Below, piece after piece: positions 1-13,259 of a stretch of 64,000 nt of DNA. The DNA comes from Casuarius casuarius. Lineage: Eukaryota; Chordata; Aves; Casuariiformes; Casuariidae. The position numbers and the translations under genes were made by a program. The first letter of the stretch is position 1. Each line of letters starts with the position of its first letter. The notes under the pieces are model-generated. The model worked only from the letters and a program-made list of their open reading frames with translations. It was not told where the DNA came from and made no database searches. The stretch is taken from the NCBI GenBank assembly GCA_003342895.1, contig PTFA01000082.1, positions 2,676,197-2,740,196 of the forward strand, written 5' to 3'.

Positions 1-2925
1 GTATTTACCTTCAGGTAATTTCCTTCCAAAAATATCAGGTTTTTTGGATCTGTGTATGTAACACTGGCCCAGTGCAAAAGGCCAAATCAAAACAAGAGAG
101 TCTTTGCCATTGCCACCAAATTCCAACAAGATCAGAACTATCACCCAAAAAAGACCTATTCAAGACACCATTTGCATCTAAGTGCTTGCAGGGTTTGGAA
201 TTTCCCAATTTCTTAGGGAAATATCATGTATTTATTCATTTGTATTTACTCAGTTTTCCTCACTAGAACATCCAATTTTATTGTTTTAGATCTACACTTC
301 AAGATAAAACATATACATTACACTATTTCTCATGACTTGCACAACTATCTATATCCCCCTTTCTTCTCCTTCCAGATTCTGAAGGAGAATCTGAGCAATA
401 AGTTGATTATCGTAGTGCCAAATACACTATTTTTAGAGACAGGTATGTTGAGATGAATTCCTAGTACATTTTTAAAAATTTTCTAGTTTGATTATGTGAA
501 TTCAGTTATGATGAGATCCAAGTTCAGGATGCACTTTCTGCTAGTGTAATGCCCAGTTTTAGAAGTATGACCCTTCTCTGTTGCCTTGGAAGATACTAAC
601 TTCTCTCCAACAGGATAAATACAAGTAAACTGAAAAACGACATGTTTCTACATTCAATCACAGAGAATCTGCACCTGTTTCCAGATGCTAAATATTCCAC
701 ACCACTAAATAGTAATGGTGTGTTGTTGTAAGCTGTATCCATGAAGAAGCACAATGCAACTGTCTGGTGCTTTTCTCTGGAGAGTTCGAAGAATTCCAGG
801 TAGAAGAGTTCAGCTTTGCTAGCTCTACTGCACATATGGGATAGTTAAGCACAGAAATAAGAAGGAATTTACCCAAGATTTATTGCTGTCTCGCGATTAA
901 GACAGACATAGTTTCTGTCAGCCACAGTCTTACGTGTCTTGATCTTCCCAATTCTCCCCTTGCAAGGGATAGGGCTGGACTGAGATTAATGTGTCACAGG
1001 CTACCAAAAGTGAATAGAATTATGGCCAGCCAGCAGGAAAGATGGGAAGGGAACCTCACATAAAACACACCTTGAGGTATGGGCTGAGAAGCAAGTAATT
1101 GTGGGATAAGCTCAATATGAATTTATTGCCTGTCCACCATTCCTCAGTAAATGCTCAGCCAGTGGTATATGCAAAGTAGCTCAGCACTCTTCCACTGATG
1201 GTAAAGCTACGTTGAATTATTTCTGATTTATTGCAGGATGTGCATGCAGGCAGTTGCTAGAGAATTACAGATACGCTATAGACATACACCTCTGCTTATT
1301 CAGCAACAGCTCATTGTTAGCCCATATCACCCTGCATCTTTTTTTTCTCGAAGCCAGAGGGATGGGACAGAGGCAGGGAGTACATACAGAAAGGAGTTCT
1401 CTTTTACCAGATCCCAAACTCCACAAACAGCTTTTGGGAGGCTGTCACACACCTTTGAAACTGTCAGGTACTCAACACAGCCCTCCAGTTAGCTTCATAA
1501 ACCAAAGATCAGCTCCCAGTTTCCCCCTCATGCTTTCTGNTGTAAGAAGGACTTGATGTGGCTGCCTTTGGGCCCACACCCTGCCTTGCCCTGTACCTCC
1601 TTCATGTCCCCTTTAGNATTATCCGTTCCAGCCTAGCTCAAACTACTATTAGGTCACTGAAGACACTTAGCTCAGAGTCTATGTCTTAGAAATACACCAC
1701 CTTGGAGCAGTATAAAATCCAAGAAAAAAAACAAACCAGTTTCCTATTGAGTTTTCCAGGTACAATCTTATGAGGTAACAGCCCTACTGTCAGTTACTTT
1801 GCCCCTTGTCCACAGAAGTGACTACGCTATCTCAAAAAGTAAATAGGGGAAACCCATCTACATCTTCTGCTTTGTAGAACAAAGCATTTCTGCAGCATAC
1901 TTCATGCTCTCCTGAATGGTGAAAAGCTATTCTTGTATCTCCTGACAGGCCTCTTAGTCAAATAGGCCCAGATCTACAATGGTGAGCAACGTGAAGCGCT
2001 CAATGCTGATTACATTTAAATCAGATCTATCCCATAATTCCCTTGCCACATAGTCCTGGTATTTCCTTCCCTCCATCTGGCAAGGCTAATTGTAGCTGGA
2101 AAACTGTCACATCTCCCCTATGCCTCCAACCGGAGCAGAGCACCCAGTGACAACAACCTCTGAATTCAGTGGTATTTTCCTTGCTTGGTCCTTTCCCAGG
2201 TTACATTATCTTGGAAAACTTCAGCATAAACAGCAGTTACTCCAAAGATGCTCCTTGTTTAAAACAAACTAATCTACCCACAACAGACTTGGTTTTCTTT
2301 TTCCATATCTATGAGAATTGAGCCTCATCTGGTGTAGAAGCCCAGAATAGCAAGAGGAGACCAAAGAGAGCTCATCGCTGATCTATACAGAGAGGTCATT
2401 TACAAATCTGTACAGGTCTGACTTTCTTCTCAGTTGCATAATGGCCTTCTCTGTTCAAAATAATCTGTTAGCATCTTTCGGAATTAAAACATCTACAATA
2501 TTCTGGGCTGGGGAATTGCTGTCACCTCAAGTGCANAGCTTTCCTAATCATCCAGTGTTAATATGCTCATCCTGCTTGTGGCCTTGACTAATACAGTGTT
2601 GCCCTGTCTACTTCCACCCAGAATGATAATTTTCCTAAATCATTGCTTCAGCCATGTCATTACTCTCTTTTCATTCCACTATGGAATCTGACTTCTTTAT
2701 AGGATAAAAGACAAAACTACTTACCTTTATTGTACAGTCCTCAAAGGACTTGTCTCAGCTATCATCTCTAAATAGCACCAAGAAGGTTGAGTGACCTGTT
2801 CACCTACACTTGCGTATCTTTCCAGCTTCTCCCACTTCATCAGCTAGAAGGCGATCTTCATAAACCATCCATGAGCTAATTGACTCTCCCCATACCCTAC
2901 CACAAAANGCCCCTCTGTTGCAAAG
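1..2925. other. non-coding single-copy sequence, nothing recognised
   Basis: I see no gene here. All open frames are at or below about 100 codons and none shows a family motif. A 100-codon frame on the plus strand near 1254-1556 is within chance expectation and contains an ambiguous base. A consensus-like donor (AG followed by GTAAGT) can be read on the minus strand near 2720, but every frame before it is closed by stops within a short distance, so I do not call an exon. Isolated N bases occur at about 1540, 1617, 2536 and 2908. Confidence 0.5.
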
Positions 2926-2929
2926 TCTG

Positions 2930-3310
2930 TTAAAAGCTTGACAATAATCAGTTAATTATTACTAATGTTAAAATACCAGAAGTGCCACTTACCATTTTTA
3001 CCAACATTTTCTCACTGTTTCCTTGTTGTCCCTCTCTTTCCGCATTCATGACTTGTCTGGTACTTATATTGTAATCCTTCTTGCAGCAAACACTTTTTTC
3101 TGCAGAACACCAAACACAATGAGATTTCGGTCCACAGTTTGTCTCTAATTGCTACAGTAATACTGCTGTTGATAATAAATTGAGCTAAATTATAAATTAT
3201 ACAAAATTGCCATTTTCACATGCCAATTAGCATGCTGAGATACATTGAGGTGACTGTACATATTTGCATTTCCTATCAAGACTCCTGTTTGATATGTACC
3301 TTACATACAC
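2930..3310. promoter_or_regulatory. candidate conserved non-coding element (AT-rich, homeodomain-like motifs)
   Basis: The stretch is AT-rich but not low-complexity. It carries several motifs of the kind found in vertebrate developmental enhancers: TTAATTATTA near 2953, CCAATTAGCATG near 3222 and an octamer-like ATTTGCAT near 3262. This is motif spotting only, and such short sites occur often by chance in AT-rich DNA. A multi-species alignment would decide it. Confidence 0.2.
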
Positions 3311-3319
3311 AGCTACAGC

Positions 3320-6300
3320 TAAAGATAGGACTCATCATTCTTTCCCAAAGAGAAAATAAATAGGTTCTCCCCATGGCTGTTGCTCCTTCTGCTCAGAATA
3401 CCCTTTAGTTACAATAAGGGAAATGGACAAGAATGAGACTAGATTTCATTTTTCAGTTACTGCAGTTTGTACACTGCGTACCTCACAACTCCTGNTGGAA
3501 GAAAAGTATGTATCATTGTCCTAACACAAGAGGTCCACAGGGTCATTCCTGTCTCACTTTCCCATGTTGCCATATTCACCTCTGGCAAAGTGAAAATAAA
3601 ACTAAGGCTCCCCAGAAAAGCAAAACCTAACCCAGTAGTCTCATGGCCTCGCAAAATTAATTTGACCTTGACTAATGTTCATGTCTATAAAAAAAGGTAT
3701 ATTCCCACATATTTAGAGTCAAGAATCTCTTAAAAATTTTTAAATGGATATGCCTGTAATATTCTTTTCGCATATGTTCCACAGTACTGCCTGTGAAGAT
3801 CTTACCAGCCAGCACTGCTGTGGTGAGCGTTTCAAACCCCCAAGACTGATCTAGNTGTATAATGATGGTGTAAGCAACATATATTGGGGTTTTTTTGTCC
3901 ATTTGGAAATAAACATTTTGTGGAATGTTGAGGTTGAAAAGCTAAGTCTGAGAAAAAAAAAAAATCTAACCAAGGGTTTTCAGGTTATAGTACAAGAAAT
4001 ACTGCCAGGTTTCCAAGTTTGGTTCTCAACATGTTCTTGCTATACCATTTTGTTTCTACAAGAAACAAACACAGGAAACCGAAGCTCTGTTCTCTGAGCT
4101 TTCAGTGTCTGCAGTGCTGCAGTGTGCTTGAGAAAAAAATTGTAGTTTATTCCTAGAGTTGTTTGCGACGACAACAACAACAACAACAAAAAAGAATGAA
4201 CACCCACAAAATACAACAAATTCCAATTCTCACTTGGCTCAGGGGGCATTTAAAAATATTTTTTCAGATATTGAACTTGGCAAATTTTGAAGACAATTCA
4301 CTCTCTCTAGGAAAGATTACACAGAACTGCTTGGCAATGTCAAATGAAGAGGCGCCCCCCATAAGGCTATACACAATGATGAACAAATATTTCACACTGT
4401 AGAAAGTAGACTAGAAGTCCATTCCAAACCAGATGGATTTAAAAAAAAAATCTACCAAAAGTGATAGTATTTTTAAAAGATAAAAAAACATAAAAGAAAT
4501 CCACAATTTACAGAAACAAGGGAGGAAACAAAGGAGGAAGAATTATGAAAAAGAACTAACGAGTAATGACTTTGATAAATTCTTCAACAAGAAATCCTTG
4601 TATTTGGAAAGCTATTATTTATCAGGCAATAATGTTGTCAAACTAGCAGCGGGGCATTTAAAGAAAATTTGAGGTTCAATTTGATCTAATTTAGAAATAA
4701 CTAGTAAAATGCTGATTTCTGAATTTCGAACCAGAAGTTAAATGTTTACAGCCTTTACCACTGAACCTGCACAAATTCTGCTATTTTTAGGAACAAACAG
4801 GTTTGAGTTATTCTTTTCTAAAATTACATTATCGAAAGGCAAAGTACTGGCTACAAACAGCCTCAAGCAGAAAATCACTGGATGACATAAAGCAGGGATT
4901 AAAAAAAAATAGTAGTTTTCTTGGCAGAAGCAGGAAGCCTGCAGCACCATATAGTATACCAAGAGAAATATTAGTCCACACTTCAAGAACCAGCTTCTTT
5001 GCTGGTGTAAAGCAATATAACTCCACTGACTTTAACTATACATATTTAAACCTACTGAGGATCTGGATCATAAAATCTTCATATTGAAATGAAATGGCTC
5101 TTCTCCCCATGAATTGGGCAATAATTTCTATAGCATCCATAAATTTAAAACTTCGTAAAGACCCAACAAAACACTGCAACTGTCTTCAGATATCACTGCT
5201 AAATGTCAGCTATAAAGTATTAACTAATATCCTAGGCACAAAACTAATAAAAGAATTCTTAATACTTTAAATACAAGTCAAGTTAGTTTTGTGCCGGGAT
5301 ATAAGAGCTCATAAGAAGGGTGCGCTATACTTAGTGGTTTTGACGAGCCAAAGCATACTGTACTATTGACAAGACGCTGAGAGTGAAGTTTGCTTCTGTG
5401 CATAGCTCCACCTAAAGCCCTGTAAACCAGCAANACTCTCAGACTCGTGTACAGATGGTGTAGAAGTATAGATCCCTATACTGAGGTAAAATTCATGCTC
5501 AAGGAGATGACTCTTGGTCTACACATTTTTACAGATATAACCAAAATGTATACTTATCTATACTTATACAGATCAATCTCTTCTGTGTTTCAGAACAGAA
5601 TTAGCTTGATTTTCTAAATCATGGTGAAGCAAAAAAAGAAAAAAAAAACACTACTTCAAAAAGCAGAGATTCGTCAGGCACATTTTTGACCTGAGATTTA
5701 CTGCGAACACAGAAAAAAAAAAACTTTACAAAATTTAATGAGCTTGAGGGTCACCACCTGCAGATTTGCTTGTCTAGAAAATGGGACCTTCAAGTTTGGA
5801 CAAATAAGAAAATAGTCTCAGAATAATGAATTCTGTCCAGAGCAGATGAACCACCACCAGAACGGTTAATATTGCAGTGCCTCAAATGCCAGTCTGTGAT
5901 AACCATCAGTGGATGGTGAATATTGGATCCAGTGGCCCCAGCAGAGAAAGTGTTTTGGAGGGGAAATCTTCTGAGAAAGAGTGCTCCAGCAGCATCCCTA
6001 AATTTCAATTTAACAACCCAATTAATCAAAAATCTCAGAGATTTTAAAAGTCAAAAGCAACTTAATGATACATGATGACTTCTGAAAGGAGAAAACGTAG
6101 TTTCTGCTACAACTCATTAATTTAAACTTCCACTCATGCCATCTTGTTAAAAGAACAATAAATAAATACCCAAATGTGACCTGCTTCTCCCTCTCAAATG
6201 CTTGCAGAGGCATTCACAGTCAATACGGGGAAAAAATCTCACTCTTGGATCTTCAGGCTACATGGCTTTTTTGCAAGTATTTTGACATATCACAACATCC

Positions 6301-8840
6301 AGAAAAGGCCTGCCTAATCAAGACACTAAGAATAAGCTTTATGTTTCAATGACACAGGTTAGGGCTTTGCTATAGAAGTGCCATTTGCAGCTTAGAGGAC
6401 TCTATATTAGTCACCTTGGAGCTCACACCTGTTTAGCCCCATTCAGATGGGACGGCACTGGCATAAAGCCTGACTGACTCTTAGGATACCGGCTATCTCC
6501 CTCCACACAGAGGCTGGACATCAGCTACGGGCCAGGAGGGCGCGCATTGGCAACCCAAGGACAAAGTGCCAAGAGAATGTTGTGACGCCCCTTGGCATTG
6601 ACTCCGCAGGCAGCTGAGAGCAGCGTCAGTAGGGATGCAAGTGGGACAAAACAAGCCACAAGCTCCGTCCATGTGCCTCACAGTCCTCTGCTGCTCAGGG
6701 TTATGCCTTATCCTGAGACTGAAGACATCAGGGCCTGTGGCATACTGACGCACACCTCCTATCCCCACCCCTATGTCCTACTCAATCTTTGCTTTGAAAG
6801 CTTATGCAGGATGGACGTGGTGCATATTTTTTCCCCACAAGCTCTCTGTGCAGAAAAGAATTTCACAAATGAAGCAACTTTCACACAGAGTTTCAACTAA
6901 GATATAGGCTAGATCATCATCTTACCTATGCTTGGGCTACCCTTTTGTTTGAAGTTCTTTGGTGAGCTTTTACGTTAAAGAAATAAAGCACATATGGATA
7001 TTTCTTTCCCGGAGAAGGTCTGCTGCTTCCATCACCTACCCCAAGTTGAAGTTAGCATACGGAATAATTAAAGATTTCCAGTATGTCACAAACAAGGACA
7101 TCCAGGCTACTTCCCGAAATTTGTAATTGCAGTCACAGCTAGATGCTGACATTGCACACCATGGTTGTCTCCAATATTTATGTCTACTTACAGGGTCAAC
7201 CTTACTGCAAGAAGAGGTTGAATCTTTTAGAGAACCATTCAACACTTTGCACGATACCAGTAATGCTTGTGAAGGCAGAGTTTGGCACAGGGTGAAATGG
7301 GCACAGAAGATGCTAACTCAGGTGACCTCATGGTCCTTTCTGACCTCAAAATCTGTTAATCTAAAATTTAATTAAAAAAAGGAATTTCTGATATTGCTAA
7401 AAAGAAGTCAGAACACATATTATCTAAAAACAAATTTCACAGCACCAGCTTTCCTCAGAAGGATTACCTCAGATTCAGTACAGCTTTTTATTAGCTAGAT
7501 GACAGTCCTGCTCTTGTCAGGGAAATTTTAGAATTAGTTCTCAAAACAGATACATACATACATGTATTTGTGCATATCTCTATGGTCGAAGAACTCAGAA
7601 GCCTAAAATCCATTCTGCCAACTTATTTACAGGAGATTGCTTCAGCACTTCTATTCCTTACCCCTTGCATCCCCAAAGCTTTTTGAAATAACTAGAAAAG
7701 ACTCTGTTTTCAAATAATCCAAGATGGTCTTGCTGCTGTCCTGATTGGATATAGCTTGTTCAGCTGCTTAGACACTTTTGTATGTCCACACAGAAACAAC
7801 AACTAGGCCACATAAGAAAGGGGGAGAGAAAAAACAATAAAACAGTCATACTTAAGAAAATGTGCTGCTATGGGGTGGTGCTACATATGGTAAATCATTA
7901 TTTTTTAATTATTTTATTTGTTAAATACTTATGAAGAGTGTCTGCATAGTGGGGGGAAACACCTACCTACCTCCCAGATGCCTGAGACCTCCTTACAGGA
8001 TGTTAATTTGCAACAGGGAGCCCTATGGCGTAATTATTCCAATTCAATGGATAACAAATCTTCCCAAAAGATAATTCAATTAGTGCAAGAGAGTGAGGAA
8101 AAATGAGGAAATAAATAGGTATGGTTTGAAGTTACACTCAAATCTGTGCTGTTTCAAAATCACATGGTAAATAATACATTGAATGGTTTCACTCTTAAAG
8201 AAACTTACACTCCTCTAGTTCTGCAGTATACAGATACTTTTAACTTAAGAGTATTTTTAAATAAATGCAGTTTGCCTATTAAAACTGTAAAATGTTACCT
8301 TTAGTCAATGCAATTAACATCTGTAGTGTATGAAATCTACACCATCACCAGTTAACTGTCAAAAGGTGGTTCTAGAGAGGTTCCAAAATATTCCCTGTAA
8401 AAAGCAAGCATGCTAAAATACTTCTCAGTTTGCGGAGCAGATGATGTCAATTAAGACTAACTTAACGCTCGTTGTAGAACCAAGGCACAAATCTGTAAAA
8501 GGAAAGTGAAAGTCTCCCTGTTTGGTAACAAGCACTGCTACAGCTGTGATTGCTTTTCTATACAAGGCCTAAGCTTCAGCCATTATTTGGATGTAACTGC
8601 CTTTGACATCGTGATCCTCACTGGCAGCTAATACCTTCTGCTGAAAGTTTTTTAACAAGAAAAAAAAAAAGACTTAAAACTCCATATTTTCAAGATATTT
8701 TTACTCTTAAATTGGAATAGATTAGGCAGAATTAATATGGGAATTGCAGTTGAGAGCATGTATGTACATTTTAATGGCACTCCTGCACTATTACAAGATA
8801 TGTGTTACTTGAACAGCCTACAAAGTTATAGAACATAAAT
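3320..8840. other. non-coding single-copy sequence, nothing recognised
   Basis: No gene, RNA gene or identifiable transposon. The open frames (65-102 codons, on both strands) overlap each other, lack splice-flanked structure and show no family motif. The stretch contains small A-rich runs and the CAA microsatellite listed separately. Confidence 0.5.
4166..4193. repeat. (CAA)n microsatellite
   Basis: The sequence runs through about seven consecutive ACA/CAA units and ends in an A run. It is a short imperfect trinucleotide repeat with no coding context. Confidence 0.85.
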
Positions 8841-8844
8841 ACTT

Positions 8845-8861
8845 AAAAAAAAAAAAAAAAA
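8845..8861. repeat. poly(A) homopolymer, 17 nt
   Basis: Uninterrupted A run. No retroposed sequence that I can recognise lies upstream, so I treat it as a simple homopolymer and not as the tail of a processed pseudogene. Confidence 0.85.
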
Positions 8862-8869
8862 TCCTCCCA

Positions 8870-11800
8870 TTTATGTGTGTGTAGGAATTCATCCTCCATG
8901 GAAACAAGAACTGATGCTACACGTGGGCTTTGGATAATGTACAGGGGCCCCCAAGCACAACTGCAGTGGAATATGAACATCCTGGCTGGCCTAAGTAGAT
9001 CAGAATTATAGGTCTTCTCATCAGTACACTTTTGTTTACAAGAGTCTGTCTGAATTACTTAAGAGAAAGGTGCAACAAGCTTTAAAGTAGGCTGAGGTAG
9101 GATTATCTTCTCCCTTTAACCGACTATGGACACTGAGGCATTGCTTCAGAAAGAGATGCAAGAAAATTCATAGTGGATGACTCAGAAATCATTGTAAAGA
9201 ATTTTTCTCATAGATAGGACAGGTAAGAAGCTCACTGGATTATACATACCTTAGTAGAGTTTCAACATCTTTTATGGTGTAAAATTAGCAGCTTGGCTAA
9301 GTGAATGTGAAAAGATCCTGTTTCCTTTGGTAATGCACACAATTACAACAGCTAAAAAGCCAACAAAAACATCTAAAAATCATTCTCTTCAGCCAGGCCT
9401 TAACACAGCATCTTTCTCTCAGATTCACACCTCTTCCTTCCCAGTTCTTCCTGTCTGATTTTGCATCTCTAAACCCTTGCAGCACAGCCTTCTGTGTGTC
9501 GAGATACATATCATTCCAGGCACAACGCAACCCAACACTACTATGCAGCAAATCCTTTCCTTCAAGACAAACAGAAGGAAGAAAATTCAATCCTTTCTTT
9601 CCAGTGCTAGATGGGGTTTATTTACCCCACCACAGTGACTTCTGTGGTCATACTCTTGGCTCATTATAGAAATGACTACAGAACATATGCACACAGCAAT
9701 CCTCAGAGGAAATCAGAAATCATCAGTAACTGATGCATAACTGAAAAAGAGCTGAATTTGTCCCCACAGGCACTATTTGTGCATTCACGCACTTAATATT
9801 TCACATCAAATCTGACTGTTTGAGTAAATAAAGTGACATTTTGATTATGGAACATATTAGAGACTGACAGCAGTTTTATTGATCTATCAAAACATTTGAA
9901 GGATTGATTACTAGAGTTTCAAAGTCATTCGCTTCAACAGAGGTTCAGGCACCAGACTGCTACAGTCCATGGCAAATAGGAAAGCACAAAGCTGCATTTC
10001 TAACCAAGACAAAAATTTCTAAGACTGCTAAGTGAAGAATTCTTTATAATTAAAGGAGCCATTCCACAATGTTTGATTGCTACAGTGTTACGGATTCTTT
10101 CATAGGGCTCAAGGAACCCTAGAAGATTTTTGCTTCGTATTCTGTCTTTGGTGAGCTCAAGGGAAAAACAATGTGGTTACACTGAAAATTCCTCAGAATG
10201 CAATAATACATGTCTGGTAATGAAACTAAACCAATCTCATTACAATCAGGTGGCATAAAAATAATTATGCAATTTAGGTAACTCACTTAAGGTTGGCTTC
10301 AGCAGTAATCCTCTCTCTCACACTGAGTATAACCAAGGCATGGCACTCCCTGATCCCTTAAATAAGGATAAAGTAAAATGATGGACATTTGCCTTCCAAA
10401 TTGTGCTCCCATCCATGCCTAGTAATTTAAAGCCTCCTAAGGCTCCCTAAAGACCTAAGAAAAGTGGGAGGGAGAAACAATACACGCATCTTCAGCAGCA
10501 CAATTTTATCACTGTGATGCCTTCAAATTGCAGTCTAACCATTACCAGACCTCTTAGCATAATTACCTGCAGAGTCAAGGGCGGGGAGAGAGTGCAGAAC
10601 AGTGTGTAACAAAGAGTAAAATGCTTTGAGACATGTCACGGCCTTTGTGCAGCAAAGAGATGACTTTTTATAAGAACTGAAAGGGGAGGTTAAACACAAA
10701 AGAATGGCTCAAGACAGGGACCTTTTATGAGATGTATTAAGTAGCTTCTCAGGATAGGAGAACAGCGTAAGACACAACCAGCACAAAATACGCCCACAGA
10801 ACCAGAAATACAATGTTCGTGTTACATGCCCTTACAAGTACTGCGTGACAGAAGGGGATTTCAGATTTTACTGGAAGTTTTGGTTCACTTGTATTTTGAC
10901 ATAGCTATCTGAAGAGAACAGTGAAGGAGCTCCCTCCTGTTAAAAAAAGAACACACAGGCTTAGACTAAACTGCTGCAAGAACATGAGTGTAGTGAGGAC
11001 CATGCCCTACAAGAGGCAAAGTAATGGAGTAATAAGAGAGGGTGAAAGAGATAAACTAATACCCTTTCCCGTTGTGAGCTTCACTCTCCCTGCAGGCCAG
11101 AGGAGGAGAAAGGTCCCTGCAAGAGAGGTCTCCAAGTTGTCCCTACCTAGACCTCCTCTTCCTAGGAGGGCACTGCAGTCTAGCATCCCTTACAGAGAGC
11201 CAAAAATAAACCTTAAAGCTAGCCTAGGTCCAGTCTGTGGTAAGAGTCCTATTTCCTCTTCCTTTTCTTTGCATTTAGGACAACACACTAAGACTTTCAC
11301 ACAAAGACCTAGTTACAAAGTGCAATCTTCTTTCAGCAGTTTGAGAGCTTTCAGATGGTTTTTGTTGTATTTCTGAAGTCAAAGAAAAGAGAGAAATCCT
11401 GAATATAACACTTCTGCAAAAAAACCTGTGGATTTCTCTCTATCAGCTAAAGATAGTTTTACAGCAAAAATCAAACATGAAAGTTTAAAGACAGTTAGAG
11501 ACACACTGCATTGTATTCTGAGGGGAATGAATAGTTTTAAATGTGAAGACTAGATTATCAGTAAGTTATCACAAGCAGACTTGTTCTCCAGAAGCCCCAA
11601 AGGCAAAGGAGAAAGTCAGCTTACTAGTGATGTTCCCATTTCTTCATGGCTCCTTCTGATCCAAGAGTAGGAAAGGTAGAAACATCCCTTCAATGACTTA
11701 CCACATTTATTTCTAGGGAGAGGAGTCATTCCAATGAGCAGAATGTCACTGGGACCTCCTTTGTGCAATATTTACTTATCAACCCAGTACTCTAACTCAG

Positions 11801-13225
11801 TTACAAAATCTAATTCACTTTAAAGGACCACAGAAATAAATACTTTTTTTTTTTTTTTATGAAAGCAGAAAAATTTACTTGATTTATCCAGTATTAGAGG
11901 AAATGAAAGACCATAAGAAGGAAGGAACAAACTGTATTCGAAGCACAAACAGCTGAAAAAGGGAAGTCAGGAAGCAGCCCAGCTACAGCTCCTAAGAGAT
12001 TGATTTCTTTTTCTCTGGCTTTCTACTGTTAACTACCTAGGTTTTCCTTTTTAAACAAACTATTTCAGAAAAGCAGATGACAAAAGCACAATCCTAGATG
12101 CCAAAGCTCTTTCTCAGTTGAGGCATCGAACTGCCAAAAACAACCAAGAGTTTGACTATTTCTAGTCCTACCTTCAGCCTATGATGTTCAAAGAGAAAAT
12201 TTTATATTTTAGTGAAAAGTTTTAAACATGCACCCAAAATTCATTATCAATATTTCAGCTACATAGTACCAGATGTTCTCAACACTTAAGAAAGGTAAAG
12301 AATAAAGCCAAATGGCACATAAAACAACTGAATGGAACATGTAAATTAGCTTCAGCATACCAAAGGCATTAGCATACAGATCGCATGTGTTTCATCAGCA
12401 GTTCATTGGGCTGATTTACTCATAGACTGCTGTATCATGCTTGTGTGCTCACAGAGAAACAAGTGCCAGGAAGGATGCTTTTCAATGAAAAGTGCTTTGT
12501 GGAGCATCCTACAGAGTGACCATGCAAGTCTGCTAAACCTTTGAATCACGGTAACAGACAAAAAACTATACCCACATCTGCAAACCACAAGTAGGGTAGC
12601 CTCCTATAGTCTACTATAGATCTGCATCCTGCAGCTGAACATAAGCAAGAAGAGAGCTGTATCCAACACTAAAACAAAAATAGCTACAATGGTAGCTATA
12701 TTAGCAATGGTCTGGTCTGGGCTAGAAGAGATGCAACTTCTAACATATTTCCTAGGACAATGTTCTAACACACTGTAATTTAGGATTTAACCACCTATTC
12801 TATAATGTAGAGATTAGATAAGCGGATGAAGGTATTACTTGTCATAGTCAGGAAAAAAGAATAATTAGTTCATTGTTTTGACTGGAAAGTCATAAAAGTG
12901 ATACCTGGAACACCAGTACAGGCCATTTTAGAGCTTAACGACAAAAAAACATTTCTAAGAACACAGTCTCAACAACTTTTATTTTCCATTGGTTAATAGG
13001 AAGCTTCCAGTAGACAGGAGACATCGTACAAAAGCCCTCGTGTCTTTTTCTTGCCTAAATATTAGTATAATTATGCAGAAAGCTTAGCCACAGTCTTCTG
13101 AATCAGAATATATTCCGGTCACTTTACATTTTGGTTCTGATTTTCTAGCACTTCAGGCAGAAGCTTCCTCCCTTCCCCTCAAATAAAAAAATCTTCTAGC
13201 AAAATAAATAAATAGGAATCTATCT
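8870..13225. other. non-coding sequence, no gene supported
   Basis: The longest frame is 151 codons on the plus strand (10921-11376). It is basic and rich in Ser, Pro and Arg, with no motif I know. At this base composition a frame of this length somewhere in 64 kb is close to chance (expected number just under one). It has no convincing flanking splice sites, so I do not call it a gene. A 15-nt T run lies at 11844-11858. Confidence 0.45.
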
Positions 13226-13232
13226 CCCAGGC

Positions 13233-13256
13233 TCCCCCCTCCCACCCCACCCCCCC
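13233..13256 (-). repeat. C-rich tract (G-quadruplex potential on the minus strand)
   Basis: Four or more runs of at least three C occur in about 24 nt on the plus strand, so the complement has the G3+ spacing expected of an intramolecular G-quadruplex. No promoter or gene start is visible nearby. Confidence 0.6.
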
Positions 13257-13259
13257 AGT

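Noticed and set aside
2720..2900. Perfect-looking minus-strand donor (AAG|GTAAGT)
   Set aside because: All three frames upstream hit stops within a few codons and no acceptor pairs with it. Isolated donor matches are expected by chance.
10921..11376. 151-codon plus-strand frame, the second longest
   Set aside because: Its length is close to the chance maximum for this base composition and window. It has no motif, no flanking splice sites and no upstream promoter signal.
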